NCBI GenBank assembly: GCA_018136815.1
Contig: CM030931.1
Span: forward strand, 1,529,398-1,593,397
DNA from: Isochrysis galbana
Lineage: Eukaryota; Haptophyta; Isochrysidales; Isochrysidaceae
Direction: 5' to 3'
Length of the DNA stretch: 64,000 nucleotides
Every line of letters begins with the position of its first letter. Within the stretch, counting starts at the first letter, position 1. Under the pieces are notes generated by a model, which was not told the DNA's origin, ran no database searches, and was given only the letters and a program-made list of their open reading frames with translations. Positions 33,186-43,750 of this stretch are shown here, piece by piece. A program made the translations under genes and the position numbers.

Positions 33186-36100
33186 ATGCTCGCCCTCCGC
33201 CAGCAAGAGCTGCTTCGGCTCGTGCGCAGACTCCTTAAGCGCTCGCCCAAACTGGTACTCAAGCTCTTTCTCACGGCAATTTCGCCGGGCGCCCATCTCA
33301 AGCGCCTCGCACTTGTCTCCGCCCTTCAGCTCCTCGCCTCGCTTGTACACTACGCCCAGAAGCTGTGGACGAGGGGAGTCGTGTACAAGAACAAAGCCTT
33401 CCTGCGCCAACAGAATGCCCTCACGTACGAGGAGTGGCGGCTGGCCACGCACGAGCTCGAGCTGTCGAACCCGGTCCTAGCCGATGAAAACATGCCCGAG
33501 GAGCAGGCTGGTTTCTTTTATCAGCTCAGGGAACGCACAGCAAACTATGCAGAGCTACAACGGGCCGGCGATGAGTATGGCCTCATGTTCCACCTTCGAT
33601 CAGAACTCATGAGACAGCAGCTTGGCAACAGGGGCTATGCGCGTGAAGGGTCAGTCGCGCTAGCACGAGATGGGCTGGGGCGCCCCGCAGGTCGTGCGTG
33701 AGCGCGTCGCCCATAACCCCGCTGTGTGGCATCTCATTTCCGCCTCCCTTGATCGCTGCAGCTCGACCTGGCTTCGGAACCATGCATCGGCGCGGCAGGC
33801 CATCTCCGACTACCAGTCACATGTATGTGAAGCTCTTCGGCAGATTGCCTCCGGGGCCGCGCCCAACCCATCTCACGCGCGGCATCGGCTCGCTTTCATT
33901 AACGAGACAAGGCACGCCTACGGGAGAACCGCCCTCCTCCTCTCTGGTGGAGGTGCCTTCGGAGTGAAACATATTGGTATGCTGCAAATCACTTGCTCAC
34001 ATGCTTACGTGCTCAGTCACCTTTCTAAAAGGGCGCGCCTTTCTGATCCTACCGAGATTCACCCACCACATGCTATTCACGCAACGAGAATGTGTGTCCG
34101 CAAGGGCAAAAGTCGAGCCACATAGGCTTCGCCGCTCCTTGGTTCTGGTTTCCCCTTTACTTGACATGCAATAGGTCCACTCCATGGTGCCCGAAATCTC
34201 GGACCTCATCGTAGTCAAAATTCCACGGCAACCTGCAGGCGTAATTTCGGCTCTGCACCGAGCTGGCCTCGTTCCTCGCATCTTATCCGGCACATCTGCC
34301 GGGTCCATTGTTGCGGCCTTTGTATGTGTCAAGACCGACGATGAAATGACGGAAATGCTCTTCGACGATCCACACCAGGTATGCGCAGCCCATTCAAGCA
34401 AAGCTTCTGCACTCATAAAGATGAGGAACGCCTTGTTTCGGCGCTGTTCCACGCCTCAAACATGGCCTGCATGGTTCCTACCCAAATCCTCATGGCCTCA
34501 TCCGTTTCTAGCACATTGTTAATCTCATCGCGTCGCTCCCCTTCTTTGACGTCACCCGCGGAGAGTCTGAAATTAACCTCAACGACATCACAGCCAACTT
34601 GGCGGCGGCCGCTGCCGCCACCTCGACCGACCCATCTATGTCAAAGGTCGCAAATCGCCCGGGCGAGGCTTTGTTTCGCGAAGCAACGCGTCCTCTAAAA
34701 AACGTGGCGCGCAAGCGCGCCTTGCTAGATTCGCGCGTCTTGCGAGATGCACTCAAGTCTTTGTGTGGTGAGCTAACCTTCCTTGAGGCCTTCGACCGAA
34801 CCGGCCGTGTCCTCAACATTGTCGTCACAAGATCTGATGGCCGAGCGCCTCCACTTCTATGCAATTATCTCACCACGCCACAGGTGAGCAGCTGCGTGCG
34901 ATTCGACCTTATATGTGGGCTCGGGCTCGGCATATACTCATGAGAGACGCAGGTCCGATCGAACGGGATGTTTGCGATCATCCCCAGCACATGCACGGAG
35001 GGTCGGCTCTCTCGGTCGTCCGTGCCTAGCTCTTACATGCGCCTCTCGTTCCATCTATCGTGCCGCAAGATGGCCGGTCTATTCCCTATCATCCGCGAAA
35101 TTGGCTTATGGAATTGCGCCCAAGGGCATCACGGCCATCTTGCCGCTTGTGTAGATGATTGTTTATTCAGCGTCTCTGGCCTCGTGCTCAATCCCGGGAG
35201 TATTTGATGCAGTGGAGTTGATGGCAAAGGACCGTGAGGGCAACATTGTGCCTTACTTCAAAACGGGCGGATTCAGGTCAATGCAGGCCCCCTATTACAC
35301 CGGCGTGCCCCCACTATACGCTCCTCTTCTCACAGCGAATTCCGATGATCCCTTGCGCTATACGACCCGCTTAGATGGACCGACGGTGGGTTACAAGCAG
35401 ACTTGCCGAAGCAGCGGCTGACTGAACTCTTCAACGTAAACCAGTTCATTGTATCCCAGGCGCGTAGTGCCCCCTCATGCAATTTCCGAGCGTGGGTCTT
35501 TGCATTGTGGCGCGGTGGTGTGGTTCTTTTGCACCTTTGCCTTTGGGCAAACTCCCCATCCCTTTCCCGCTCGCATGAACGTCGCAATAGGTCAATCCTG
35601 TAGCACCTCTAGTCGTCCCTGCACCCGGTCCTCCCATTGTAACCGAGATGCTGCTGTGCTTGAAGCACCAGCTCCTCGGCGCCCTCTCGGGGCTGGGACA
35701 ATTTGCCCATGGCAAGCTCATACGACCGCTAGGATTCAGAGCTGCCGACTTGCTCATGCAAGAGTACGAGGGCACCGTGACAATATATCCAAGATGGTCG
35801 CTCGTCGAGCTCTTTTCCTTCCTGTCTAATTTCAACCAAGTGAGTTTTGCATGTTAGCACTCAACCCCGCTAAGAACTCGCATGGAATGTCAGGCTACAT
35901 GGTGCGGACGCGACAAGCTGAATCTTCACGGCTATTTCTCACTCGGTGAATTGAGCACCACACTATCCTCCGCTTTCAGGCGCGTGTGGCACGCTACATT
36001 CTCGATGGAGAGCGTGCTGCTTGGCCGCATCTCGAGGTCATTCACTCTCTCACGGAGATTGAGTATACCCTAGACGCCGTAGCAGCAGAATTACAATGTG

Positions 36101-36537
36101 CAATCAGAGGCAAGCTGCCTCGGCCCGGATCCAAGACAGAGTATGGCTCGCTTTCTCGCGCCAACTCTCGCGCCAACTCGAGCGTGGATATTGCTGGGGC
36201 GGCGGGGCAATCGGCCAGCAACAACGGTACAGCTCTTCTTGGCCGGGGCCCTTCACGTGGCCGTCTACCCTCGTATGTATCCCTTGATGCGTACGGTGCA
36301 CGCAGCCCCACGCCACTTTCTCCGTCCTCCTCGAAGCCCAAGGCCACTCCGTGGGGGCGCGATGCCACGGTAGCAGAAGCGACGGCTCGCCCGGGAATGG
36401 CTAGTGATTTGGGGACCACAGGCATTTCTCGCAAGGATTCCATCATCCCGAGTGTCGCCTCGCACGCGTCGCTCTTCAACATGGGCTTCGAGGGAGATGA
36501 AGAGCCCCCTGCCTCTGTCGGACTAGTACCCTTTTGA
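33186..36537 (+). CDS. SDP1/TGL3-5-type patatin-domain triacylglycerol lipase
   Basis: Eight exons fit with phase-consistent GT-AG junctions: 33186-33697, 33762-33976, 34239-34378, 34512-34883, 35155-35276, 35375-35463, 35604-35839 (an acceptor at 35612 is equally in frame) and 35980-36537. The start is the first Met of the domain ([15 protein letters not shown]); an in-frame Met at 32781 would lie in C-rich leader. Signatures: [20 protein letters not shown] oxyanion region, the catalytic Ser in [55 protein letters not shown] and [13 protein letters not shown] with the catalytic Asp of the Ser-Asp dyad. Then [24 protein letters not shown], and a Ser-rich tail of ~140 residues. It hydrolyses triacylglycerol at lipid droplets, by family. 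A hydrophobic N-terminal stretch ([11 protein letters not shown]...[12 protein letters not shown]) may mediate droplet/ER binding. Confidence 0.93.
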
Positions 36538-38327
36538 GGACATAAATCCCGCACAGGGGAGCGAGGATTTCCGAGCAAAAGGTTCATGAAGTATGTTCGC
36601 TCAACCAACTGCTTCGATGTGGATGGCGAGAGTGGGAGCAACATGGAGTCACACGGCTTCGTCATCGTGTGCCACCGTTGGATGTGTGTGGATAGTAAAT
36701 GCTTAGATGCCGCACAGGTAAGCGGAATTCTCGTGCTCGGCACTCCCCTCAAATATCCTTAAGGTCTCGTCCAAATGATGAATTGGAATTGAGCATTGAG
36801 CAATGGCATCGCATATTCACTACGTGTGAAGAGAAAACTATTGTTATAGTTTCAGCGATGGAGCGCGCGCCGACCGCTCCCCTCTCCCAGCCCCCCGCCG
36901 GCATGACGCCCCGCACAGGGGCCGACCCAATAAGCCGCCGGAGCCGGCGAAGCGCTCGCAGGCCGCTGCCCCTCCCGGGGAAGACACGAAGAGCCACATA
37001 GCCACATTCCTAAGGGAAGAGACAGCGGCTAGAGCACAACCTTCAATACAATCTGCCCTGGAACTGAAAGCCGCGAGGCTAAACATTCAGCTAGCGAAAC
37101 AACAACTAAGTTTATACTTGGTTGACCCATGGGGGGGCACGAGCCCCCCCCTCTCTCCACTCCTCCCCTGCCATGGGGGAGGACCCACCCATCCTCCTGG
37201 CACGCCTGATGGCTTGCCAGGAGGCCACTGCCCTACTGACCCACTCCCTTCCCCACAGGCTCACCCCATTCGCCCATCCTGGCCCCTCGTGGATGTCTCA
37301 TAAGCTCACCGTAGGCTATAATGGAGGCATGATCCGCAGAGTCCTAGAAATCCAAGAATTTTCTAGGACGTGGTCCTAGTTTCTAGGACGGAATTTTTGT
37401 CCGTCGAAAACCGCGCATTTCCACCCAAACCGCGCACTAATCTGACAACCTTCCGCGTGCAGGCGTCTCCTCGAGTTCACGCTGGGGGAGAACCCCTTTC
37501 GGGTAAAACCAAAAGCAGGGGGGAGAGGGGGGCACTCGTGAAACCAGGCGGGGGTCCTGAGCGCTAACTAATCTCTAATCTCTCTCGCCGTAGCGACTGT
37601 GGCCGCAGCGGTTGCTTATGCTTATGCCGCGGCTACGCGGCTACCAGACTACCAGATCAAGGGCACACCACCAGATTACTCTTTATTTAGCCTCTCCCGT
37701 CCCAAGCCCTAGGCCTGGGCGAGAGCATGCGCAAAGGGACAAGCACAAGGAAGCAGGCCGGGCCGGCGGGCAAAGCGGACGCTAGGGGCCAAGGAGGCGG
37801 CGGCGACAAGCGACAAGCCGAGAGATTGCTCCCCAGAACCAGCTCAAGCCAAGGGCGGGCTAGCAGCGAAAGGGAGTCAATGTTGAGGGTCGATTCGCAG
37901 ACGATGCGACGGCCTCCACTCTCCCTCCACATCACCTCCACCTTTCACTGCCCGACGTTAGCTTAGTGCGTCTTGCTGGTTCTACTCCGTACCCTCTTCT
38001 CGAAGAACAAGCACGGCCTTGTTTGCGGACACCTGCGTCCAGTTTTCGCTTTCTGCGTTCGGATTTTTTGCGAATTGGCCATTGGCGCGGGGGTCGGTGT
38101 ACAAGCGTATAAATCCCTATATTATGGGGGTCAGTATTCAGTATTGGAACGGAGGTAGTAATTTTTTTGGTTTTGGAATCAACCATCTCCCACACATGCC
38201 ACATGCCTAGAGATTCAACCCGTCTTGGAGGCTAGGAGGAAGTGATGATGGCGGCAGACGGGGCCATTCGTATGCCCGGGCTAGCGGGACCATTTAACAG
38301 GTCAGCCGGGAAAGAAAGGCTCGTGTG
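36538..38327. other. Intergenic between convergent lipase and OSCA genes, with a palindrome-type repeat
   Basis: No host gene identified. An open plus frame at about 36930-37120 encodes a helical, charged stretch (HIATFLREETAARAQPSIQS) running straight into the repeat at 37101-37290; it may be a fragment of that element's protein. 37340-37400 contains inverted and direct TCTAGGACG words. The rest shows nothing recognisable. Confidence 0.5.
37101..37290 (+). repeat. Palindrome-headed dispersed repeat (family P), copy 2
   Basis: Starts ACTAAGTTTATACTTGGTTG and continues ACCCATGGGGGGGCACGAGCCCCCC, CTCTCTCCACTCCTCCCCTG and CCATGGGGGAGGACCCACCC. It closely matches 43549-43750 (+), 62070-62260 (-) and, more weakly, 20400-20530 and 56315-56480. 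Confidence 0.75.
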
Positions 38328-41300
38328 TCATGTAAACCACGGAAACCACCAATAGGAAAAATGCTCAGGCTGCTTCTTTGGCCGCTCATTTGTTTCGTCG
38401 GCCTCAACTACGACCGTCACCTCTCTCCTGCCCATTTGCTCCTCGTTGCCGCTGTTGGCAGCTGACAACTGTGTGCTCGAGGAGCCTACAATGCGAACCT
38501 TGCGGGTTCGGGAATCAGGTCGCTTAGCCATGGTCTCTCCAGAGGTGGGTACAGCGCCGTCTTGCGCACGCGGCGCGTCTTCCTTAGCTAACGGAGGTAC
38601 CGGCGGCGCGTCGCCCGTGTAGATGCCACGTGCCTCGCCAAGAAGCGCACGAACCCCGGCAGGCGTCTCGCCCTTAATAGAGCGCAAAGCGTGAAGGGGC
38701 GCTGACGAGGCATCTCCAATGCCATTGTCCGAATGATCGCCATTTGTGGCCTCACACAGCGTATTCACGTCGATTTGCAATGCCATCTCGAGGGGCAGAT
38801 GCAGAGCAACCTCGACATACTTTTGGCGGAGCGAGTTGGCCAATAGTCCCGTAACAATCGGGAGGGGCACGAGTAAGATGAAAGCGCCGACGCGCTCGTT
38901 GATGAGCACGACGCCGGCGAGGACCACCTGCGCGGCTTGTAGGACAAATGTCTGCAGACGAAGCACACTTGGCCACATGTAACCTCCGGTGTCGAACCCA
39001 GCTCCAGCGCGTGGCCGCCAAACGTGCTGAAGGTTGAATGACCAAACGGGCACGAGGATCAGAAGCCAGAGGAGGACGAAGAAGACTGTCAGTGGCGCGA
39101 TGCACGCAAACAAAATACCCACATCGAGCACCATCATAGCGCGTGAGTATTTGTAGGAGTAAATTAGCTTTTGAGCGATCCGTGGCAGCCGCCGAAGCCG
39201 CCTTCGCTTGAATTGCCCATTCTTTGAGTGGCGCTTTTTCGAATAGGGCAGACAACACCAACAAGTGTTGACAAGTTGCTGAAGGGCGTACAGCAAAAGA
39301 GGTACAACCTGTGGTGGTAGGCGGGACTCGCGTTACAATCGCAAGGGGTGGCCTTGAGGACTAGGCAATTTGAGCATGGGAATGGTTCTTAGGGTCTATG
39401 ATCGAGAGCTAGGGTCGAGGTAGGTCAGGTAAAGCAATTGCTCCTCTCTCATCAAGCTGGGTCATCGGGAGCGAGCAGGAGACAAGGGCTTCCGGCTACC
39501 AGCAGCACGGCCCAGAGAGCACCAGCTTGCCCATGTCCACACTCCAGCGCAGTATGAGCAGAGGCCGGGCACTATCGCCGCATACCAAGCCCTTGGACAC
39601 ATGCGAGCCAAGTGCCAACGCCATCTATCACACACTCGAGCAAGCGATTCGTGCCTGAAGTAGATCGACGAGAGGCGTGACCAGGAGTGCATCTTGGAGC
39701 AAATAGTTCAAGAAGAAAAAAGATTGTGCCGGGAGAGTACGCCCAAGGATAGAGACGAACTCGCACCACCCAGAGCGCAGCAAGTTGGCGACAGTGGCAT
39801 ACAGCGAACCAGCTATGCAAGAGGCAAGGAGTACGAGGAAGAAGTTGAAGACGAACATAAGATGGAGGGTGCGAGAGTCAACCTGAAGAGAATGGCGAGC
39901 AGAGCCCATGCAGGCGGTAAGCTTGCCACCGCGCTGAAGAAGACCCATTTGGCAACGTCGTATCTCGAGCTAAAGACGAGGGGTAATGATTTATAGGCTG
40001 TGCCGGAAGAGGACTCCAGGCTTTTCTTGGGATCCTTCATCGTCAGTAAGAGGATAGATGCGTGGGGGAACCGCGCGGTTTTGGGGCTGTGGGTGGGCCA
40101 TAGCGTAGCAATGGGTTTCAGTGGACTTGCACTGGGACAGGAACACGAGAATCGAGGTGCGAAATGTTAAGAAGGCACGCGGCGAGGCTCGCCGCGTAGA
40201 CAAAGCCGCCCATCTTTACCTGAGACCACGAATCGAATCCAAAGAGCCTCGAGATGAAGGTGAGAAGTCCCGAGTAAAGCGTGATAAGCTGCATGAGTGC
40301 GAGTGTCAGGGAAGCCACCTGGCGAGACGCGGCAGGGGAACGAAATACAAGGCGTCACATGCTGTACGTGTCAACGGCTTCTTTTTAGCTATTGCCATTT
40401 GCGCGCGGGGGGAGGGGGGGGGGGGAATTGCGGTGGCGGGGGGAAGCGCGGATGAGCACACGGGCCGTACTGAGAAATGCAAGCCGGTGGAGTGAGGTCC
40501 ACACAAAAGCTCCGTGGGAAGAGATCGAAGGTGTTCGAAGACAACGCCAATCGCACCCTGCCGATGGGTGGCTAGGTGGGTGGGCGGGCTGGGATAGGAC
40601 GGCACGCACCCAACCTTCAATAGTCGCCCTCCTCGTCCCAGTGATGGCATCAACGTTTGCTGCGATGTGCCCAAGCCCTATCTCGTTCAGCACGTCAGAG
40701 ATGGTGTCGAGCTGCACTAGGCCTTGCACAATCCCCACCGGAATGTTCCACAAGAGAAAAAGCATGATGGCCATAACCCAGGCCAGGACTCTCAGCGTGA
40801 CCTTGGTCCGCCTAGGCGTGAGCAGCGAGCGCCACTCTGCATCCAGGAACTGGGGAGCAGGGGCTGTGCGCAAAAGCACAGGCGGCGCGAGGAGCGAGCG
40901 CATCTGCACCGCGGCAGCGGCGGCGCGGCGGGTGCGGAAAAGTGCTGTGTACATGGTAATGAGTTCGCGCCTCGACGTCATGGAGCGGAACATTTCGCTG
41001 ATTGCCGTGGGGGCCGAGCCGAGCAGCGCGCGCCATGTGTTTTGCAATGTCACGGGCTCATCGTCCGGCGGCACCGTCACCTCAACGGACGCTAATTCCA
41101 CGGAGAGCGGCGGCGCCAAATTGGGCGAGAGCTCGATGGGCTCTGCATCTCGCGCGATCCAAATGGATCGCGAGGTAGAAGCGCCGCTCGGTGCCGAATG
41201 GTCGCCGCATGGCGGCGGCAGCAGCTGCTTCGGCTGCGGTTGCAGCAGCGGCCCCTCAGGCCCCTCGACCAACGCCAGGTAGTGCGGGTCGCGCGGCGCG

Positions 41301-42442
41301 GCCACCGGTCTCGAGCAAGCACTGCTCATACGCTCCCGCCCACCCTCAACTGTGTGGTTGCTAGGTGACGCGCTAGCACTCAGCGTATGCCATCTGTTTG
41401 CTGAGGGCTCCGAGGGGCAAAGGTTTTCTCGCCCGCCGACGCTCGGTCGAAAGATCCTCTTACGCTGGCCTGGGCTACATGGCCGATGACTCTCCCGATG
41501 GCTCCACACGCCCGTCAGCTCGTATTCACGCATCTCGGCGGTGGGCCGCCGGAGCGGCAAGACAGCCTCCACCTCCCCAGGGAAGAGCGTGCACAGGCGC
41601 TGCTCCAGTTCGGCGGCAGTGGTTGATACGGGCTCGACGCGTAGCAACACCGCATACGTATGTGGAGCGCGCAATTTCAGCCACTGGTGCCGCAGCTCGG
41701 TAAAAATGGGCCACTCGTTGGCAAGCAGCGCGAGGAAGAGCAGGGTGAAGACCCACATGCACACGACAGGCGCATAGAAGCGTGGCGAGCCAGGCGGCAA
41801 GTGAGTGAGCGAGATGGCCTCGAGCCCACCCCATGAAGTCTTCACGTCTCTGATTGCGGGGGGAGAGGAAGGCGGCAGCGGCGGCGCAAAGGGAGCCCCG
41901 GGCTGCAGCGGCGGCGAGAGGGGTGGCTGCGGGCCGGGCGTTGGTACGGGTGGCTGACTGTAGCTCACGCCTGGAGGGTCGACGCCGTTCACGGGCAGCA
42001 TGATGAGGAAGGCGAAGGGCGCAAAGAGGACGAACAGACGGAAATTCATTGAGAGGAAGCGGATCATCATGCAGAGTTCGAGCGTATATTCCGAGTCCGA
42101 GCTCCACCACGGTGGCCAGAGCAACCAGCGGAGCCCCCGCCACCAGATGCGTGGCGGGTAGACGTCAGATGAGGGCATCTTTGTGAGACGCGGGTGCTTG
42201 CTCGACAGAAGCGGATAGTAGATGACTTTGCGAAGCCTGGGTAGGGTATGGTAGAGGGCTAGGAAGAGGAGCAGGCAGGCGGCGCTCACCCCCGCGTTGA
42301 TGAGCCCGGTGATGAGCAGCGACTGCTCCTGCGTGCCGAACCACTTGGTGGGGAGCTGAGAGTAGTCGAGGTTGGAGTTGCATTCAAGCCCCGTCGTGAA
42401 GAGGGTGGCAGGCGGAGGAGAGGGCGAGGTGGCTGGCTCCAT
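38328..42442 (-). CDS. OSCA/CSC1/TMEM63-family mechanosensitive or osmosensitive cation channel
   Basis: Five exons with phase-0 junctions: 42442-40610, 40318-40220, 40034-39930, 39882-39634 and 39308-38328. The third exon and its acceptor are the least certain. The product is about 1,090 residues. N-terminal helices (SLLITGLINAGVSAACLLLF), YPPRIWWRGL, and FLSMNFRLFVLFAPFAFLIM are followed by a Pro-rich extracellular loop, a further helix, and the cytosolic RRM-like domain (YAVLLRVEPVS...LEQRLCTLFPGEVEAV). The conserved channel core then spans the exons: LWNIPVGIVQGLVQL, FVFNFFLVLLASCIAGSLY, GRTLPAQSFFFLNYLLQ, KYSRAMMVLDVGILFACIAP, and FDTGGYMWPSVLRLQTFVLQ. The tail is acidic/basic and disordered. 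Family members gate cations on membrane tension or osmotic change in plasma or internal membranes. The start Met at 42442 precedes the first helix; an upstream in-frame Met (42928) lies in GA-repeat leader. The cytosolic loop is unusually long (~250 residues). Confidence 0.9.
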
Positions 42443-42705
42443 CGCGGCTCTCGTGTACGTCACGCACCCCCTCGCTGTGGGATAGCCTCGGCTCGCAGCC
42501 TCCGTCCCTTCCTCCCTCCCTCCGTGCCAATGAAGGAAGGGAAGAAGCAGCGAGGGCGAGCGGCTCGGGGGGGAAGGGAGCGGGGGGGGGGGGGGGGGGG
42601 GGGGGCGGGGGTCCTTCCGACTTACGGAAAGGAACGAGATCGAGTGGTAGAGAGCTTTCCTTTGCTCTCTCTCTCTCATCAGGCCTCTCCACTCTCTCCG
42701 TTTCG

Positions 42706-42744
<39 letters not shown>

Positions 42745-43548
42745 GCTTGTCGCTTCCTCTTCTTCTCGTGCTCTCCGCCTCAAAGATAAAGGGGGAGAGA
42801 GAGAGAGGAGGAGGAGAGAGAGGCAAGCGGGGGTCACATCGAGTCCATCTCTCCTCAGCAGAGCCCTGTGTCTCTTTGGCCACAGGAGAGAGAGGCGGCG
42901 GCCGGCCTACTTTACACATATCCGGCATAGTTCACATCTCGCTCGCGACCCCCCCGCCCTCCGTCTCTCGCTGCTCTCCTCTCTCGTTCTCTCTCTCTCG
43001 TCTCTCTGAGAGGGTAGCTGGCTGCACGAGGAGAGGATCTCACTCTCACAGTCAGCAGGACGGAGAAGAGAGATGAGATGGGACTCGAGGGACAATTCAA
43101 GTACACTACTCTTTTGCACTGCCTTATTCTTTTACATCGGAGTGTGTGTGCTCTGGCACAAGAGAGGGCGGGAGGAGAAGAAAGAAGCCACAGAGAGATA
43201 TTCGCCAAGAAGAAGAAGAGAGGGAGTGGCGCGCGTGGCCTGCGCCGAGTCGTTCTCTTATCGTAACTCTTGATTGTATTAGTTTATAACCCCCTGCACA
43301 CTGGTCAGTCAGGGGCAGTGGACACACAGGAGTCCAGAGGCCCAGAGTGCGAGACAGTTCGGCCGGTACCCCCTGCGCGGTATCTGAGTATCAAGCCCCC
43401 TCCGGTAAATACTGTTGGACCTTGATCAGCATGTAGTGTGTTAGGGCGGTCAAAACGGATTTGTATTGGTATTGGGGGGGGGGATGGACCATCTCACTTG
43501 GTATTGGGGGGGGGGATGGACCATCTCATAATACATCTCGCATATCAC
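42443..43548. other. OSCA 5' flank: GA/CT microsatellites and G runs
   Basis: No gene is supported. It contains a >20-nt G run (42580-42606), a CTCTCT tract (42706-42742), GAGAGA/CTCTCT blocks to about 43070, and GGGG-containing direct repeats ATTGGGGGGGGGGATGGACC at about 43474 and 43503. It is likely promoter and 5' UTR sequence of the OSCA gene at its right end, then repeat DNA. Confidence 0.55.
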
Positions 43549-43750
43549 AAACTAAGTTTATACTTGGCCGAACTAAGTTTATACTTAGTTCGCCCGTGGG
43601 GGGGCCAGAGCCCCCCTTCTCTCCACTCCTCCCCTGCCATGGGGGAGGAACCACCCATCCTCATGGCATGCCTTATGGCTTGCCAGGAGCCAGGAGCAGA
43701 CTGCCATGCTGACCCACTTCCTTCCCCGCAGGCTCGCCTGCCTCGCGCTC
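43549..43750 (+). repeat. Palindrome-headed dispersed repeat (family P), copy 3
   Basis: The head is doubled: ACTAAGTTTATACTTGGCCG followed by AACTAAGTTTATACTTAGTT, a 20-bp palindrome. It is followed by CGCCCGTGGGGGGGCCAGAG and CCATGGGGGAGGAACCACCC, as in the copy at 37101. The body continues with short GC-rich stems to about 43750. Confidence 0.75.

Noticed and set aside
38328-39308. A stand-alone membrane protein gene
   Set aside because: It is the C-terminal exon of the OSCA channel; a phase-0 acceptor at 39309 joins it to the upstream exons.
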